The position numbers were made by a program, and so were the translations under genes. From Methanospirillum stamsii (GTDB lineage: Archaea; Halobacteriota; Methanomicrobia; Methanomicrobiales; Methanospirillaceae), in NCBI RefSeq assembly GCF_003173335.1, contig NZ_QGMZ01000018.1:124001-188000 (forward strand): a stretch of 64,000 bases of DNA. The letters run 5' to 3'. Each line of letters starts with the position of its first letter. The first letter of the stretch is position 1. Under the pieces are notes generated by a model. The model was not told the DNA's origin. It saw nothing but the letters and a program-made list of their open reading frames with translations, and searched no databases. This document shows positions 54,425-62,498 of this stretch, one piece after another.

Positions 54425-55179
54425 GATCCTATCACCAGGGGGTTGTCAAGGTTTTTCAGAAGTGAGAGTACAGAAAGGGCTGCAAGATAACTCGTTGCCG
54501 GATTATCCGGACTTGGGTGGTTGATAACCCTGATGTTTGCCTCTCCGAATTCTCCGGTCACAAAGATATCATGAATATTCCTGTCAACTTCCGGATCTGC
54601 CCAGAGTTCAACATCCACGTCACAACCCGTGGCAATGGCAATTGCAACTGATACGTTGATATTTTTTGGGAACTGTTTGATGCACTCGTTCGCCTTTCCC
54701 CTAAAGGCAAGAGTCCTTTCAGTAACCTGCATGTTCAGGCTTTCAGGACTTTTTGTGGTTCTGAGTAGAACGGAGTCAATCTTACTGATCTGACCTACTT
54801 TCAGGTTATCAAGCCCCATGATGGCACCACTTGGGATATGGATCTTCCTGCCATGTTCCCGTGCCTTATCAAGGAGAGACTTCCGGAAATATGTGTCTGA
54901 AAGGGCCCCCACCGAAAGTATGAGTATATTTTTGTTGTTTTCCAAAACTTTTGGGGCATATTCCCTGACTGCCAGTACTGACGCTGCTTCTACACAGATA
55001 TCAAAGTCCTGGGATATGAATTCCTGAAAATCGGAGTATGCAGGAGCGCCACAGATCCGGGCCAGATCCTCTGCATGGTCCGGCAGGCGATCAAAGAGTG
55101 CCTCTACCGTAAATCCATCCTGATGGGTAGCAATTATTTTGCCGACATTGCCACAACCAAGGAGCCCGATTCTGACCAT
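54421..55179 (-). CDS. nadX: L-aspartate dehydrogenase
   Basis: Makes iminoaspartate from aspartate with NAD(P)+, the oxygen-independent entry into NAD synthesis that replaces NadB in many archaea. VRIGLLGCGNVGKIIATHQD is the Rossmann loop. Further signatures are VEAASVLAVREYAPKVLENN, IPSGAIMGLDNL, and the catalytic His region with NVSVAIAIATGCDVDVELWA and NHPSPDNPATSYLAALSVLS. It is 252 residues. It is first in the nadXAC operon and starts 50 nt after an AT-rich TATA-like tract. Confidence 0.95.
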   Translation of the reverse strand: MVRIGLLGCGNVGKIIATHQDGFTVEALFDRLPDHAEDLARICGAPAYSDFQEFISQDFDICVEAASVLAVREYAPKVLENNKNILILSVGALSDTYFRKSLLDKAREHGRKIHIPSGAIMGLDNLKVGQISKIDSVLLRTTKSPESLNMQVTERTLAFRGKANECIKQFPKNINVSVAIAIATGCDVDVELWADPEVDRNIHDIFVTGEFGEANIRVINHPSPDNPATSYLAALSVLSLLKNLDNPLVIGS

Positions 55180-55303
55180 TGCCTACATATATGCAGAATA
55201 GCTTAATATGGCCTCTGGAAGATAAACCTTAATTGAATATATAATACGTTTTTTTATTTATTTTGAAAATTTTTTTTCTCGTTCTATTTTTTTAATGATT
55301 TAT

Positions 55304-56668
55304 TTAACAAGCTTCACGGGTAAAGGTTATAGTGCCGCCTGCGGTAAGTGTATCAGTAGCATAATCATAATTCCCAAGCGACATAAACGTATATTCCCCA
55401 ATTGGTGCATCATTAATAGTTTGGGTACCCTGACCACCATCATAATTAGATGGCCCTGTGAGTTCCCACCAACACTGCGCTACGATAATTATTGTCCCTG
55501 TTTGTGGATTTGGTGTTGGGGTTGGTGTAATACTTGTGCGACTTAACCTATCGTAGTCATCTGGATCTCCTGTTCCGGTTATTCCTGAAGTATATGCTGG
55601 ATCTCCGAAGGTCTTCTGGAATGTCTTTATGCCCCCAGTAACTGATGCTACATCTCTCCAGTTGTTCGTAGCAGAGGGGATATTGTTTCGTCCGTGAGCT
55701 TCCATGATTGACCCTCCGAACAAGGTTTTTACTGCTCCCTCAGCAAAACCACTGTTTGAATTCGAATCCGGTGAGACTGCAATCCGATAACTCATCGCTC
55801 CAGGTACATCGCCTGTTTCTGCAACACCTCTAACCGCACCTCTGGAAGAAATCTGACCTGAATTCATATTGACAAGTTCACTTTTTGCTTTGACTACATT
55901 ACAAAATGCAGGAATGATGGATCCTGAAGTATCAGTAAAAACACAACGAATAGAATCCCCGGTTCGCTCCCAGTTTCCTGCGACATCAAAAACCCATTCC
56001 TCCGACCCGATTAAATGAGCCCCTTCAGTACTCGCATAGGTCAGAATTTTCTCTGATTTGAGGTTGGAGAGGCTTTTTCCTTTATCCTGTGAATCAAAAT
56101 CAATGTTTTTGTTTAGAGATATCTTACCCCCGTTGCTACGCAGAAAATCTGTCCAGGTAAGGATCATGATCTCTTCAGTTGAATTGAGTTTAGTATTGTG
56201 AATGGATCCTGTGTCTATTTTCTGATCAACAATATAATCGTTGTAATCTTCATCTAATGTCTCTAACAGTTCTCCCCAAGATGTAGAAGTGCCCGGAATA
56301 TGCTTGGTATATAAATAATCATCAACATTGAGATACGTCAGACGCAGGTTGCCGTTATTATCTTTTACCCATTTATAATCTGCAGAATTGAGATCGTTTA
56401 TTGCACTCGCAATGGTCTGCGATGGCGAATATAAATTATTTACATTGTATCCGTCGGCTACATATGCGTAATGAACAGCTCTGTTCTGGTCATCCAATGT
56501 CCAGTCCAAACTACTTTCATCATATATCGGTCCTGTTGAATCGATCAAAGTATCAACGGTAAATATCTGGTTTTCCGGAACCTGTGATGGAAGGCGATCT
56601 GCAGTTATTATGCCAATTAATATTATGAATGTCGCCAAAATTATGGAGATTGAGATATACTTTTTCAT
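55304..56668 (-). CDS. Secreted protein of unknown function
   Basis: 454 residues. The signal peptide MKKYISISIILATFIILIGI is followed by a mature region rich in Asn, Ser, Thr, Asp and Tyr with only three cysteines late in the sequence. I recognise no domain. The C-terminus has a Pro/Thr spacer (TPTPTPNPQTG) then a beta-rich end (TIIIVAQCWWELTGPSNYDG), an arrangement typical of cell-surface proteins. GGAGGAAAG precedes the ATG. The gene is AT-richer than its neighbours. A cell-envelope or sheath-related role is possible but nothing in the sequence proves it. Confidence 0.75.
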   Translation of the reverse strand: MKKYISISIILATFIILIGIITADRLPSQVPENQIFTVDTLIDSTGPIYDESSLDWTLDDQNRAVHYAYVADGYNVNNLYSPSQTIASAINDLNSADYKWVKDNNGNLRLTYLNVDDYLYTKHIPGTSTSWGELLETLDEDYNDYIVDQKIDTGSIHNTKLNSTEEIMILTWTDFLRSNGGKISLNKNIDFDSQDKGKSLSNLKSEKILTYASTEGAHLIGSEEWVFDVAGNWERTGDSIRCVFTDTSGSIIPAFCNVVKAKSELVNMNSGQISSRGAVRGVAETGDVPGAMSYRIAVSPDSNSNSGFAEGAVKTLFGGSIMEAHGRNNIPSATNNWRDVASVTGGIKTFQKTFGDPAYTSGITGTGDPDDYDRLSRTSITPTPTPNPQTGTIIIVAQCWWELTGPSNYDGGQGTQTINDAPIGEYTFMSLGNYDYATDTLTAGGTITFTREAC

Positions 56669-56815
56669 CTTTCCTCCACTCTATTTTAAAATGAAAAGAT
56701 TGTCTATATATTACGTATATAAATGCGCTGATTTGGATCTCGCGTCAGAAAATATCCCGAGATCATAATCAATTCTTAATATTACACGAAACAGGTACAA
56801 TAATCATTTTTGACT

Positions 56816-58084
56816 ATGTCACTCTATAATGCTGGAATTAATATTGCTGATAACCATGTTTGGGTCCATTCTCTCTCGAAAAAACAAATTTACATTGGAA
56901 CTTTCGGATGTGCATATAATGAGGGGGATTCAGTTTTTTTAAAAAAAATTCTGAAACACAAGAATTGCACTATTGCTACCAATCCGGATGATGCAGATGT
57001 TATAATTCTGAATACCTGCATTGTGATTGATAAAACCGAGAGAAAGATGATAAAACTCCTCCGGAAATATTCCGGGAAAGAGCGTTGGGTCACCGGTTGT
57101 CTTCCCCTAGCCCGTCCTGATCTCTTGCAGGATTTCCCCGATGTAGGGATTATCTATCCGGATTCCATTCACGAAGCTGCAGAAGACCTTACTATAAATT
57201 GGGAAGGGCCGATACAGGTTGTGCAGGTAGGTCCCGGATGTACGGGTTCATGCAGGTATTGCATTACTAGGTGTGCACGGGGTATAATCCGGAGTATTCC
57301 TCCCGATATTATAATTTCACAGATAATTGCATGTGAAAAGGGAGGTGCGGCAGAGATCCGACTTGCCGGGCAGGATCTCTCCTGTTATGGTCATGATACA
57401 AAAGTCCTGTCTCTTTCCTCTCTGCTAAACAAGGTGCCCCACCTTCCGGAAACCTGTCGGATTCGGCTTGGCATGATGAACCCTGCCACACTGCTCCCTA
57501 TTGCACGTGATGTTGCGAAGGCAATGAAACAGGGTCCGTTTTTCTCTTTTCTTCACCTGCCAGTTCAGTCAGGTTCGGACCGGGTGCTTGAACTGATGGG
57601 ACGAAGATATCAAATCGCCGATATTCTCAACATTCAGGAGATATTCAGATCAGAAATGCCTGGGATAACCATAGCAACAGATATCATCACGGGTTTTCCC
57701 GGAGAGACTGAAGAGGATCATAGAAAAACCCTTGAGTTCCTTGAGAAGATGAAACTAGGCATGGTCAATGTCACGAGATACTCATGGCGGCCCGGCACCG
57801 GGATGGGCCGCGAAGGAGAACTTCCTGATCGGATACGAAAAGACCGGTCCCGCGAGATCATCCGTGATGCATATGCGATGCTGCTGGAAGCGAATGAGAA
57901 GAAGGTTGGCACCGTAATGCAGGTCATTACCACTGAGTCACTCCGGCCAGGTTCAGTCATGGCTCGGTCATTATCATATGAGGGAGTCGTAATCCCGGAG
58001 GAAATTACGCCTGGAACATTGTGTAAAGTTAAGATCTCCGGCTGTACTCCGCATTACCTGGTAGGTACCCTGGTTGGAGACTGA
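56816..58084 (+). CDS. tRNA methylthiotransferase (CDKAL1/MtaB type)
   Basis: Radical-SAM enzyme that methylthiolates t6A at position 37 of tRNA. It has the N-terminal UPF0004 domain (YIGTFGCAYNEGDSVFL, then ILNTCIVIDKTERK and WVTGCLPLARPDL with three Cys), the radical-SAM motif GCTGSCRYCITRCARG (CxxxCxxC), the LPVQSGSDRVLELMGRRY region and a C-terminal TRAM domain. I took the ATG at 56816; a TTG two codons earlier also reads. The extra 20 residues before YIGTFGC are unusual, so the true start may lie further in. About 422 residues. Confidence 0.92.
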   Translation: MSLYNAGINIADNHVWVHSLSKKQIYIGTFGCAYNEGDSVFLKKILKHKNCTIATNPDDADVIILNTCIVIDKTERKMIKLLRKYSGKERWVTGCLPLARPDLLQDFPDVGIIYPDSIHEAAEDLTINWEGPIQVVQVGPGCTGSCRYCITRCARGIIRSIPPDIIISQIIACEKGGAAEIRLAGQDLSCYGHDTKVLSLSSLLNKVPHLPETCRIRLGMMNPATLLPIARDVAKAMKQGPFFSFLHLPVQSGSDRVLELMGRRYQIADILNIQEIFRSEMPGITIATDIITGFPGETEEDHRKTLEFLEKMKLGMVNVTRYSWRPGTGMGREGELPDRIRKDRSREIIRDAYAMLLEANEKKVGTVMQVITTESLRPGSVMARSLSYEGVVIPEEITPGTLCKVKISGCTPHYLVGTLVGD

Positions 58085-58131
58085 CCAGACGATTCTTTGC
58101 CTGGCCGGATGACCTGTATATACTGGTACTG

Positions 58132-58668
58132 ATGGAAGAACTGATAGAAAAGGGATTTAATCGGCTTGTTGAGGTAATCAACCTGCATGATACGTCTATT
58201 GATGCATATTCTGAAGATATCCGTAAGATGGATGCCGAGCTCATGAACCGGATGGCAATGCAGGTGACAAAAGTTATCTCAAAAACCGGGATTGAACTTC
58301 TCGAAAAAGGAAAGAAGGACAACCATGGGGAGATTTATGACTCGCGGCATTATCCTACGAAGATGATTATCCTGGGAAAAAGTGCTGAACCTGCCCCGTA
58401 CCGTCCGGATAACATGTCACGTGCGGTGCAGGATCAGTTCTGTCTTTTAGGTGACGATGGAAAATTTTACGAGATTATGTATAGTGCCGATGAACTGGTA
58501 ATTGATTCATATATGGCCGAAATTTCTTCCCGCCAGGTCATTGATCTTTATGGATATGAAGCCATGTTCATGCTCTATAAAGCAATGCAACAATACCTGG
58601 AAAATCAGGAAGATCTCTTATTTGCACTCGAAAAAACGATATCTTTTATCCGTGCAGGAAACTCTTGA
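58132..58668 (+). CDS. Conserved-looking hypothetical protein
   Basis: 178 residues, probably all-helical and soluble, with no signal peptide and a single cysteine in the middle. The segments DAYSEDIRKMDAELMNRMAM, RHYPTKMIILGKSAEPAPYR and VIDLYGYEAMFMLYKAMQQY look like a well-folded domain, but I do not recognise the family. It follows the methylthiotransferase by 47 nt on the same strand and ends directly before a convergent gene. Strong coding character and clean start support a real gene. Confidence 0.7.
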   Translation: MEELIEKGFNRLVEVINLHDTSIDAYSEDIRKMDAELMNRMAMQVTKVISKTGIELLEKGKKDNHGEIYDSRHYPTKMIILGKSAEPAPYRPDNMSRAVQDQFCLLGDDGKFYEIMYSADELVIDSYMAEISSRQVIDLYGYEAMFMLYKAMQQYLENQEDLLFALEKTISFIRAGNS

Positions 58669-59163
58669 TCACTTCTTTTCTTTCCAATTAAAAAGCGGAA
58701 ATGTCGGTTTGAATGGATCATCCTGAACTTCATATGATCCAAGGGTAAATGCCTTCGATTTTCTGTTCTCATTCCCTGCCTGATATGTAACTTCAATAGT
58801 CAGATTGGTTACCATCGTTGGGAGCGAAATCTCGGTTTGAGTATCAGGCTCGAGAACAGGGATATCCCATGGTTTTTCAATACCTGCAGCGGTAACCTGG
58901 ATCTTTTCTGCTGCCTTATTTCCGGCGTTCTCCAGGATAATTCTTCGGTGATTGGCTGACAAATCAGCGAGAAGAATGGGACGAGGGGATCTCGCTGCAT
59001 CTGCTGATATAATCATACCAAGGGCCGCTGTCCCGCATATGATGATCGTAAAACCTGCAAAAATTGGCTGATTGAGAACAAAAAAAAGTCCTGCAAGTGC
59101 AATACCAACAATTGAAAGAATTATGATGCGGGTATTTCCTGCTATAAACTTTGAAGATGACAT
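58669..59163 (-). CDS. Membrane protein with two helices and a beta-rich tail
   Basis: 164 residues. Two hydrophobic helices (IIILSIVGIALAGLFFVL and FAGFTIIICGTAALGMII) near the N-terminus are followed by a soluble domain with LSANHRRIILENAGNKAAEK and WDIPVLEPDTQTEISLPT, resembling a small Ig-like or CARDB-type beta fold. Topology is probably N-in with the tail either side. The function is unknown. It ends at the same base where the convergent hypothetical gene stops, and its start is 11 nt from tRNA-Ile on the same strand. Confidence 0.7.
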   Translation of the reverse strand: MSSSKFIAGNTRIIILSIVGIALAGLFFVLNQPIFAGFTIIICGTAALGMIISADAARSPRPILLADLSANHRRIILENAGNKAAEKIQVTAAGIEKPWDIPVLEPDTQTEISLPTMVTNLTIEVTYQAGNENRKSKAFTLGSYEVQDDPFKPTFPLFNWKEKK

Positions 59164-59173
59164 AAAAGAGAAA

Positions 59174-59247
59174 TGGGCCCGATGCGATTCGAACGCATGA
59201 CCTCCCGGTTATCAGCCGGGTGCACCACCTGTCTATGCTACGGGCCC
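59174..59247 (-). tRNA. tRNA-Ile (anticodon GAU)
   Basis: 74 nt on the minus strand. The acceptor GGGCCCG pairs with CGGGCCC and the discriminator is A. The anticodon GAT lies at 59213-59211 in the loop CTGATAA, with stem CCCGG/CCGGG, and the T-arm is ATGCGTTCGAATCGCAT. No CCA is encoded. It shares the anticodon stem and T-arm with the CAU tRNA at 44395, evidence for a common isoleucine origin. It reads AUU and AUC codons. Confidence 0.96.
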
Positions 59248-59338
59248 GAGGCTCTTATCAGGTGGATCATCCTCTTTATTAAACCTTGCGAATCCTGATC
59301 TGCCTTCTTGCGGATCATAACAGAACAGAACTCATACG

Positions 59339-61150
59339 ATGACAGGCAATACTGTTAGAGAATCTGCTCCGGGATTGAATATGGTAGTTCATTATCTGCT
59401 AGGAAATGAGGCGATTGCGCACGGATGCCTTGAAGCAGCCGTTGATATCGCCTGTGGGTATCCGGGTACTCCCTCATCCGAAGTGATTGATACCCTCAGG
59501 ATGGACCCTGACCGCGCCTGCAAGGTTGAATGGTCTGTGAATGAAAAAGTCGCATTTGAGGAAGCTCTTGCCGCATCATGGTGTGGGCTTCGAACCATCT
59601 GCACGATGAAACATGTTGGTCTGAATGTTGCCGCTGATCCCCTGATGACCTCGGCGTATACCGGAACAAAAGGTGGTTTTGTCATCCTGAGTGCAGATGA
59701 TCCGTTCGCCCATTCATCACAGAATGAACAGGACAGCCGGTGTTATGCACAGTTTGCGCGAATACCCTGTTTTGATCCCTCAACCCTTCAGGAAGCCCAT
59801 GACATGGTTCGTGACGCCTTTTCCATTTCTGAGGAATTCTCTCTGCCGGTCATGTTCCGTCCGACTACCCGTATCTGTCACTCAAAAAGTGACGTTGACA
59901 TGGGTGAAGTGAAGGTTTCCGACAGAACCGCGTTGTTTGAAAAGGATCCCCGGCAATATGTGGTAATTCCCGCGCACACTCGCATTCTTCACCAGAAACT
60001 GAATCAAAAACAGCCGGCAATAAAGAAAAAACTTGTAGAATTGGGATACAATCGATATGAGGTAAAAGGAAAGACCGCTGTCATCTGCAGCGGTGTCGGA
60101 GCTTCCTATGTCCGGGAAGTCATCGGGTCTGACGTTTCTCTTGCGGTTATTGGTGCATATCCTATTGATGAAGGATGGTTGGCCGGGTTTATTCAGAAAC
60201 ATGAGAAGGTCCTCGTTGTCGAAGAACTCTCTCCGATAATTGAGGAAATCGCAAGACAGGTAAGTGGGTTTGTCCTGATTTATGGCAAAAAGACCGGACA
60301 AGTACCATATGAGGGAGAACTTTCACCAGAACGGGTTGCAAAGTACCTGACCGCAGCAGGGATTCAAACATCAGTCAGGTATGAAGAGCCACAAAAACCT
60401 GCCGCACTTCCGGTTAGGTCTCCTGTCCTTTGTGCAGGATGTATGCACCGGGCTGCCATGTATGCGATGAAGAAAGTTTTCCGTGACGGGATTTTCCCCA
60501 GTGATATCGGATGTTACACCTTAGGCATTCAGCTTGGAACTGTTGACACCACGATCTGTATGGGTGCTTCAATTACAATTGCATCCGGTATGTCCCTTGC
60601 TGGTGAGAAGCGGGATATTGTATGCACGATTGGTGATTCCACGTTCCTTCACACGGGTATCCAGGGCCTCATCAATGCAGTGTATAATGGTGCGAATATT
60701 ACCGTTGTCATCCTGGACAATCGTATCACGGCAATGACCGGTCACCAGCCAAACCCGACCACGGGACTTACTGCCTGTGGAATTTTGACCCCTCCGGTGT
60801 CCATTGAAGCGATCTGTCGTGCAGCCGGAGCAACGTTCGTCGAAACGGTAAGTCCGAGTAATCTAACCACCTTCATGAATGTCCTGAAAGAGGCAAAATC
60901 AAAAACCGGAGTAAAAGTAATTATCGCCCGCCAACCCTGCGTCATATCGGAAAAGAGGTCTAAAATTAACCGGGGTAAATATATCGTACATCAGGATGTC
61001 TGTATCGGATGCAAGGCATGCATTAAATTCGGTTGTCCGGCAATAGAACTTCGTGGTGGTCTTGCTTTTATTACTGATCTCTGTTCCGGGTGCGGAGTGT
61101 GCTCAGAATTATGTCCGGTCGGAGCAATCAGCAGGGAGGTGAAGGAATGA
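59339..61150 (+). CDS. iorA: Indolepyruvate ferredoxin oxidoreductase, alpha subunit
   Basis: 603 residues. Oxidatively decarboxylates aryl-2-oxoacids from aromatic amino acids to acyl-CoA with ferredoxin, and can run in reverse in methanogens for aromatic synthesis. The pyrimidine-binding half has ACGYPGTPSSEVIDTL and NEKVAFEEALAASWCG. The ThDP half has IGCYTLGIQLGTVDTTICMG, TIGDSTFLHTGIQGLINAVY and GANITVVILDNRITAMTGHQ. Two ferredoxin motifs close it (CIGCKACIKFGCP and CSGCGVCSELCP). A start at 59381 is also possible. A box A-like TTTATTAAA sits near 59275. It overlaps iorB by 4 nt. Confidence 0.96.
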   Translation: MTGNTVRESAPGLNMVVHYLLGNEAIAHGCLEAAVDIACGYPGTPSSEVIDTLRMDPDRACKVEWSVNEKVAFEEALAASWCGLRTICTMKHVGLNVAADPLMTSAYTGTKGGFVILSADDPFAHSSQNEQDSRCYAQFARIPCFDPSTLQEAHDMVRDAFSISEEFSLPVMFRPTTRICHSKSDVDMGEVKVSDRTALFEKDPRQYVVIPAHTRILHQKLNQKQPAIKKKLVELGYNRYEVKGKTAVICSGVGASYVREVIGSDVSLAVIGAYPIDEGWLAGFIQKHEKVLVVEELSPIIEEIARQVSGFVLIYGKKTGQVPYEGELSPERVAKYLTAAGIQTSVRYEEPQKPAALPVRSPVLCAGCMHRAAMYAMKKVFRDGIFPSDIGCYTLGIQLGTVDTTICMGASITIASGMSLAGEKRDIVCTIGDSTFLHTGIQGLINAVYNGANITVVILDNRITAMTGHQPNPTTGLTACGILTPPVSIEAICRAAGATFVETVSPSNLTTFMNVLKEAKSKTGVKVIIARQPCVISEKRSKINRGKYIVHQDVCIGCKACIKFGCPAIELRGGLAFITDLCSGCGVCSELCPVGAISREVKE

Positions 61151-61725
61151 GCTTTGACGTCATGATTGTAGGTATCGGAGGTCAGGGGACCATTCTTACT
61201 TCCAACATTCTGGGGAAGGCATGTGTGATTGAAGGTATCCCGGTCAGGGGAGCTGAGACGCATGGGATGGCCCAGCGTGGTGGATCCGTGGAGTCACAGA
61301 TTAGAATCGGGCAGCAGTATGGTCCACTGATCGCCCCCGGCACTGCGGATCTTCTCCTGTCATTTGATCTTCTTGAGGCTGCCCGTGCTGTTCACTGGTT
61401 AAAGCCCGACGGAAAGATATACACCAGCCAGGAGTTTGTAGTTCCAACTTCGGTGTTCATGCAGGACTATCCATCACCGGAAGAACCGATGTTACTTGAA
61501 ATGCTTGGTTCGCGGCCTTACAAGGTCGTTGACTGCCGCCGTATAGCAGAAGAAGCCGGTAATGTCCTGACCCAGAACATTGTGCTCCTTGGTGCAGCAT
61601 CGCCTGACATCCCCCTGAAAAAGGAATCGTTACTGGAAGCTATCAGAAGAACTGTTCCTCAAAAAACAGTTGATATGAATCTGAAAGCCTTTGATATGGG
61701 AATTGATGCGGGAAAAAGTGAATAA
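61147..61725 (+). CDS. iorB: Indolepyruvate ferredoxin oxidoreductase, beta subunit
   Basis: 192 residues. The gamma-type domain of 2-oxoacid:ferredoxin oxidoreductases, with IVGIGGQGTILTSNILGKAC at the N-terminus and the family block ETHGMAQRGGSVESQIRIG. An upstream frame adds 19 residues inside iorA; the ATG at 61147 overlapping the iorA stop (ATGA) gives the usual length. It completes the enzyme with IorA. After the stop, a poly-T stretch at about 61739-61745 may end transcription. Confidence 0.95.
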   Translation: MSFDVMIVGIGGQGTILTSNILGKACVIEGIPVRGAETHGMAQRGGSVESQIRIGQQYGPLIAPGTADLLLSFDLLEAARAVHWLKPDGKIYTSQEFVVPTSVFMQDYPSPEEPMLLEMLGSRPYKVVDCRRIAEEAGNVLTQNIVLLGAASPDIPLKKESLLEAIRRTVPQKTVDMNLKAFDMGIDAGKSE

Positions 61726-61818
61726 AATTTATAAATCCCGTTTTTTGGCCTTCATGTTTGTAAAATCGAGTTTTATAGGAAAAACCTCTTCTTATTCTCC
61801 GTTAGATTATCTACTGGT

Positions 61819-62331
61819 ATGAATTCCTGTTACATTCTCCCAATATTGCTTCTCTTCATTTTCATTCCATGTAGTGTTCAGGCGTTTTCTGTAGATATGG
61901 TGGACATTTCGATTGACAGTGCCGGTGACGCAACTGTGCAGATGAATTACAATACAAATCATATTGAACTGGGTGCATATTCTCTTGCCAATGTGGTGAT
62001 GGATGTAAGCAGCGTTGCAAAGGAGAGACTTGAAGCTGTTTTTGATAAATCTGTATCGGTTGAGGAAATTACTCCTGAAGTAACCAGGTTCAGGGTGTGT
62101 AATTTTGCCTATGTGGATAACAAGACCTGCACAAGTCCGTCATTTCAGTTTCTGCAGGCCGAAGACCTCTTTGATAAAAACTTGCTATGGGTGAAAGACA
62201 GCCTTTCTTTGGATTTCACTCCAAAGGTAACAAAAGTTCATTTTTTTGATGGGTATATTGAAACATTTGAAGATACGGATTCAATTCCGAAAATCAGGCA
62301 TACTCTCAACTCTCCTGGTTCAGCACCATGA
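61819..62331 (+). CDS. Secreted hypothetical protein
   Basis: 170 residues. The signal peptide MNSCYILPILLLFIFIPCSV is followed by a soluble beta-rich domain (VDMVDISIDSAGDATVQMNY), two cysteines close together in VCNFAYVDNKTCTSPS that may form a disulfide, and no C-terminal anchor. The family is not recognised. It resembles small exported archaeal proteins with a fibronectin-like beta fold. It stands alone, 94 nt after iorB and before the leader of the leuA-type gene. Confidence 0.68.
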   Translation: MNSCYILPILLLFIFIPCSVQAFSVDMVDISIDSAGDATVQMNYNTNHIELGAYSLANVVMDVSSVAKERLEAVFDKSVSVEEITPEVTRFRVCNFAYVDNKTCTSPSFQFLQAEDLFDKNLLWVKDSLSLDFTPKVTKVHFFDGYIETFEDTDSIPKIRHTLNSPGSAP

Positions 62332-62342
62332 TTGCATCGATC

Positions 62343-62434
62343 TGCACCAAAAACCGTTCCCGCATCACCTCGCCCTGAGGTTCTGGTGCAATTCCCTCTC
62401 ATTCGTATGCACCAGTGATCAAAACATATATTAA
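62343..62434 (+). promoter_or_regulatory. Promoter and repeated heptamers before the leuA-type gene
   Basis: The heptamer TGCACCA occurs at 62343-62349 and 62408-62414, with its inverse TGGTGCA at 62384-62390. The stretch ends at a TATA-like CATATATTA (62424-62432), with a start point expected near 62455. Inverted heptamers just upstream of the box A are a typical layout for an activator or repressor of the Lrp type. A role in amino-acid control of leucine synthesis is inferred from position only. Confidence 0.4.
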
Positions 62435-62498
62435 TCGCAACTTACTACCTGTATGATCATGTCTCAACAAGTAACCGGGACAGGGAACGTCGTATCAT

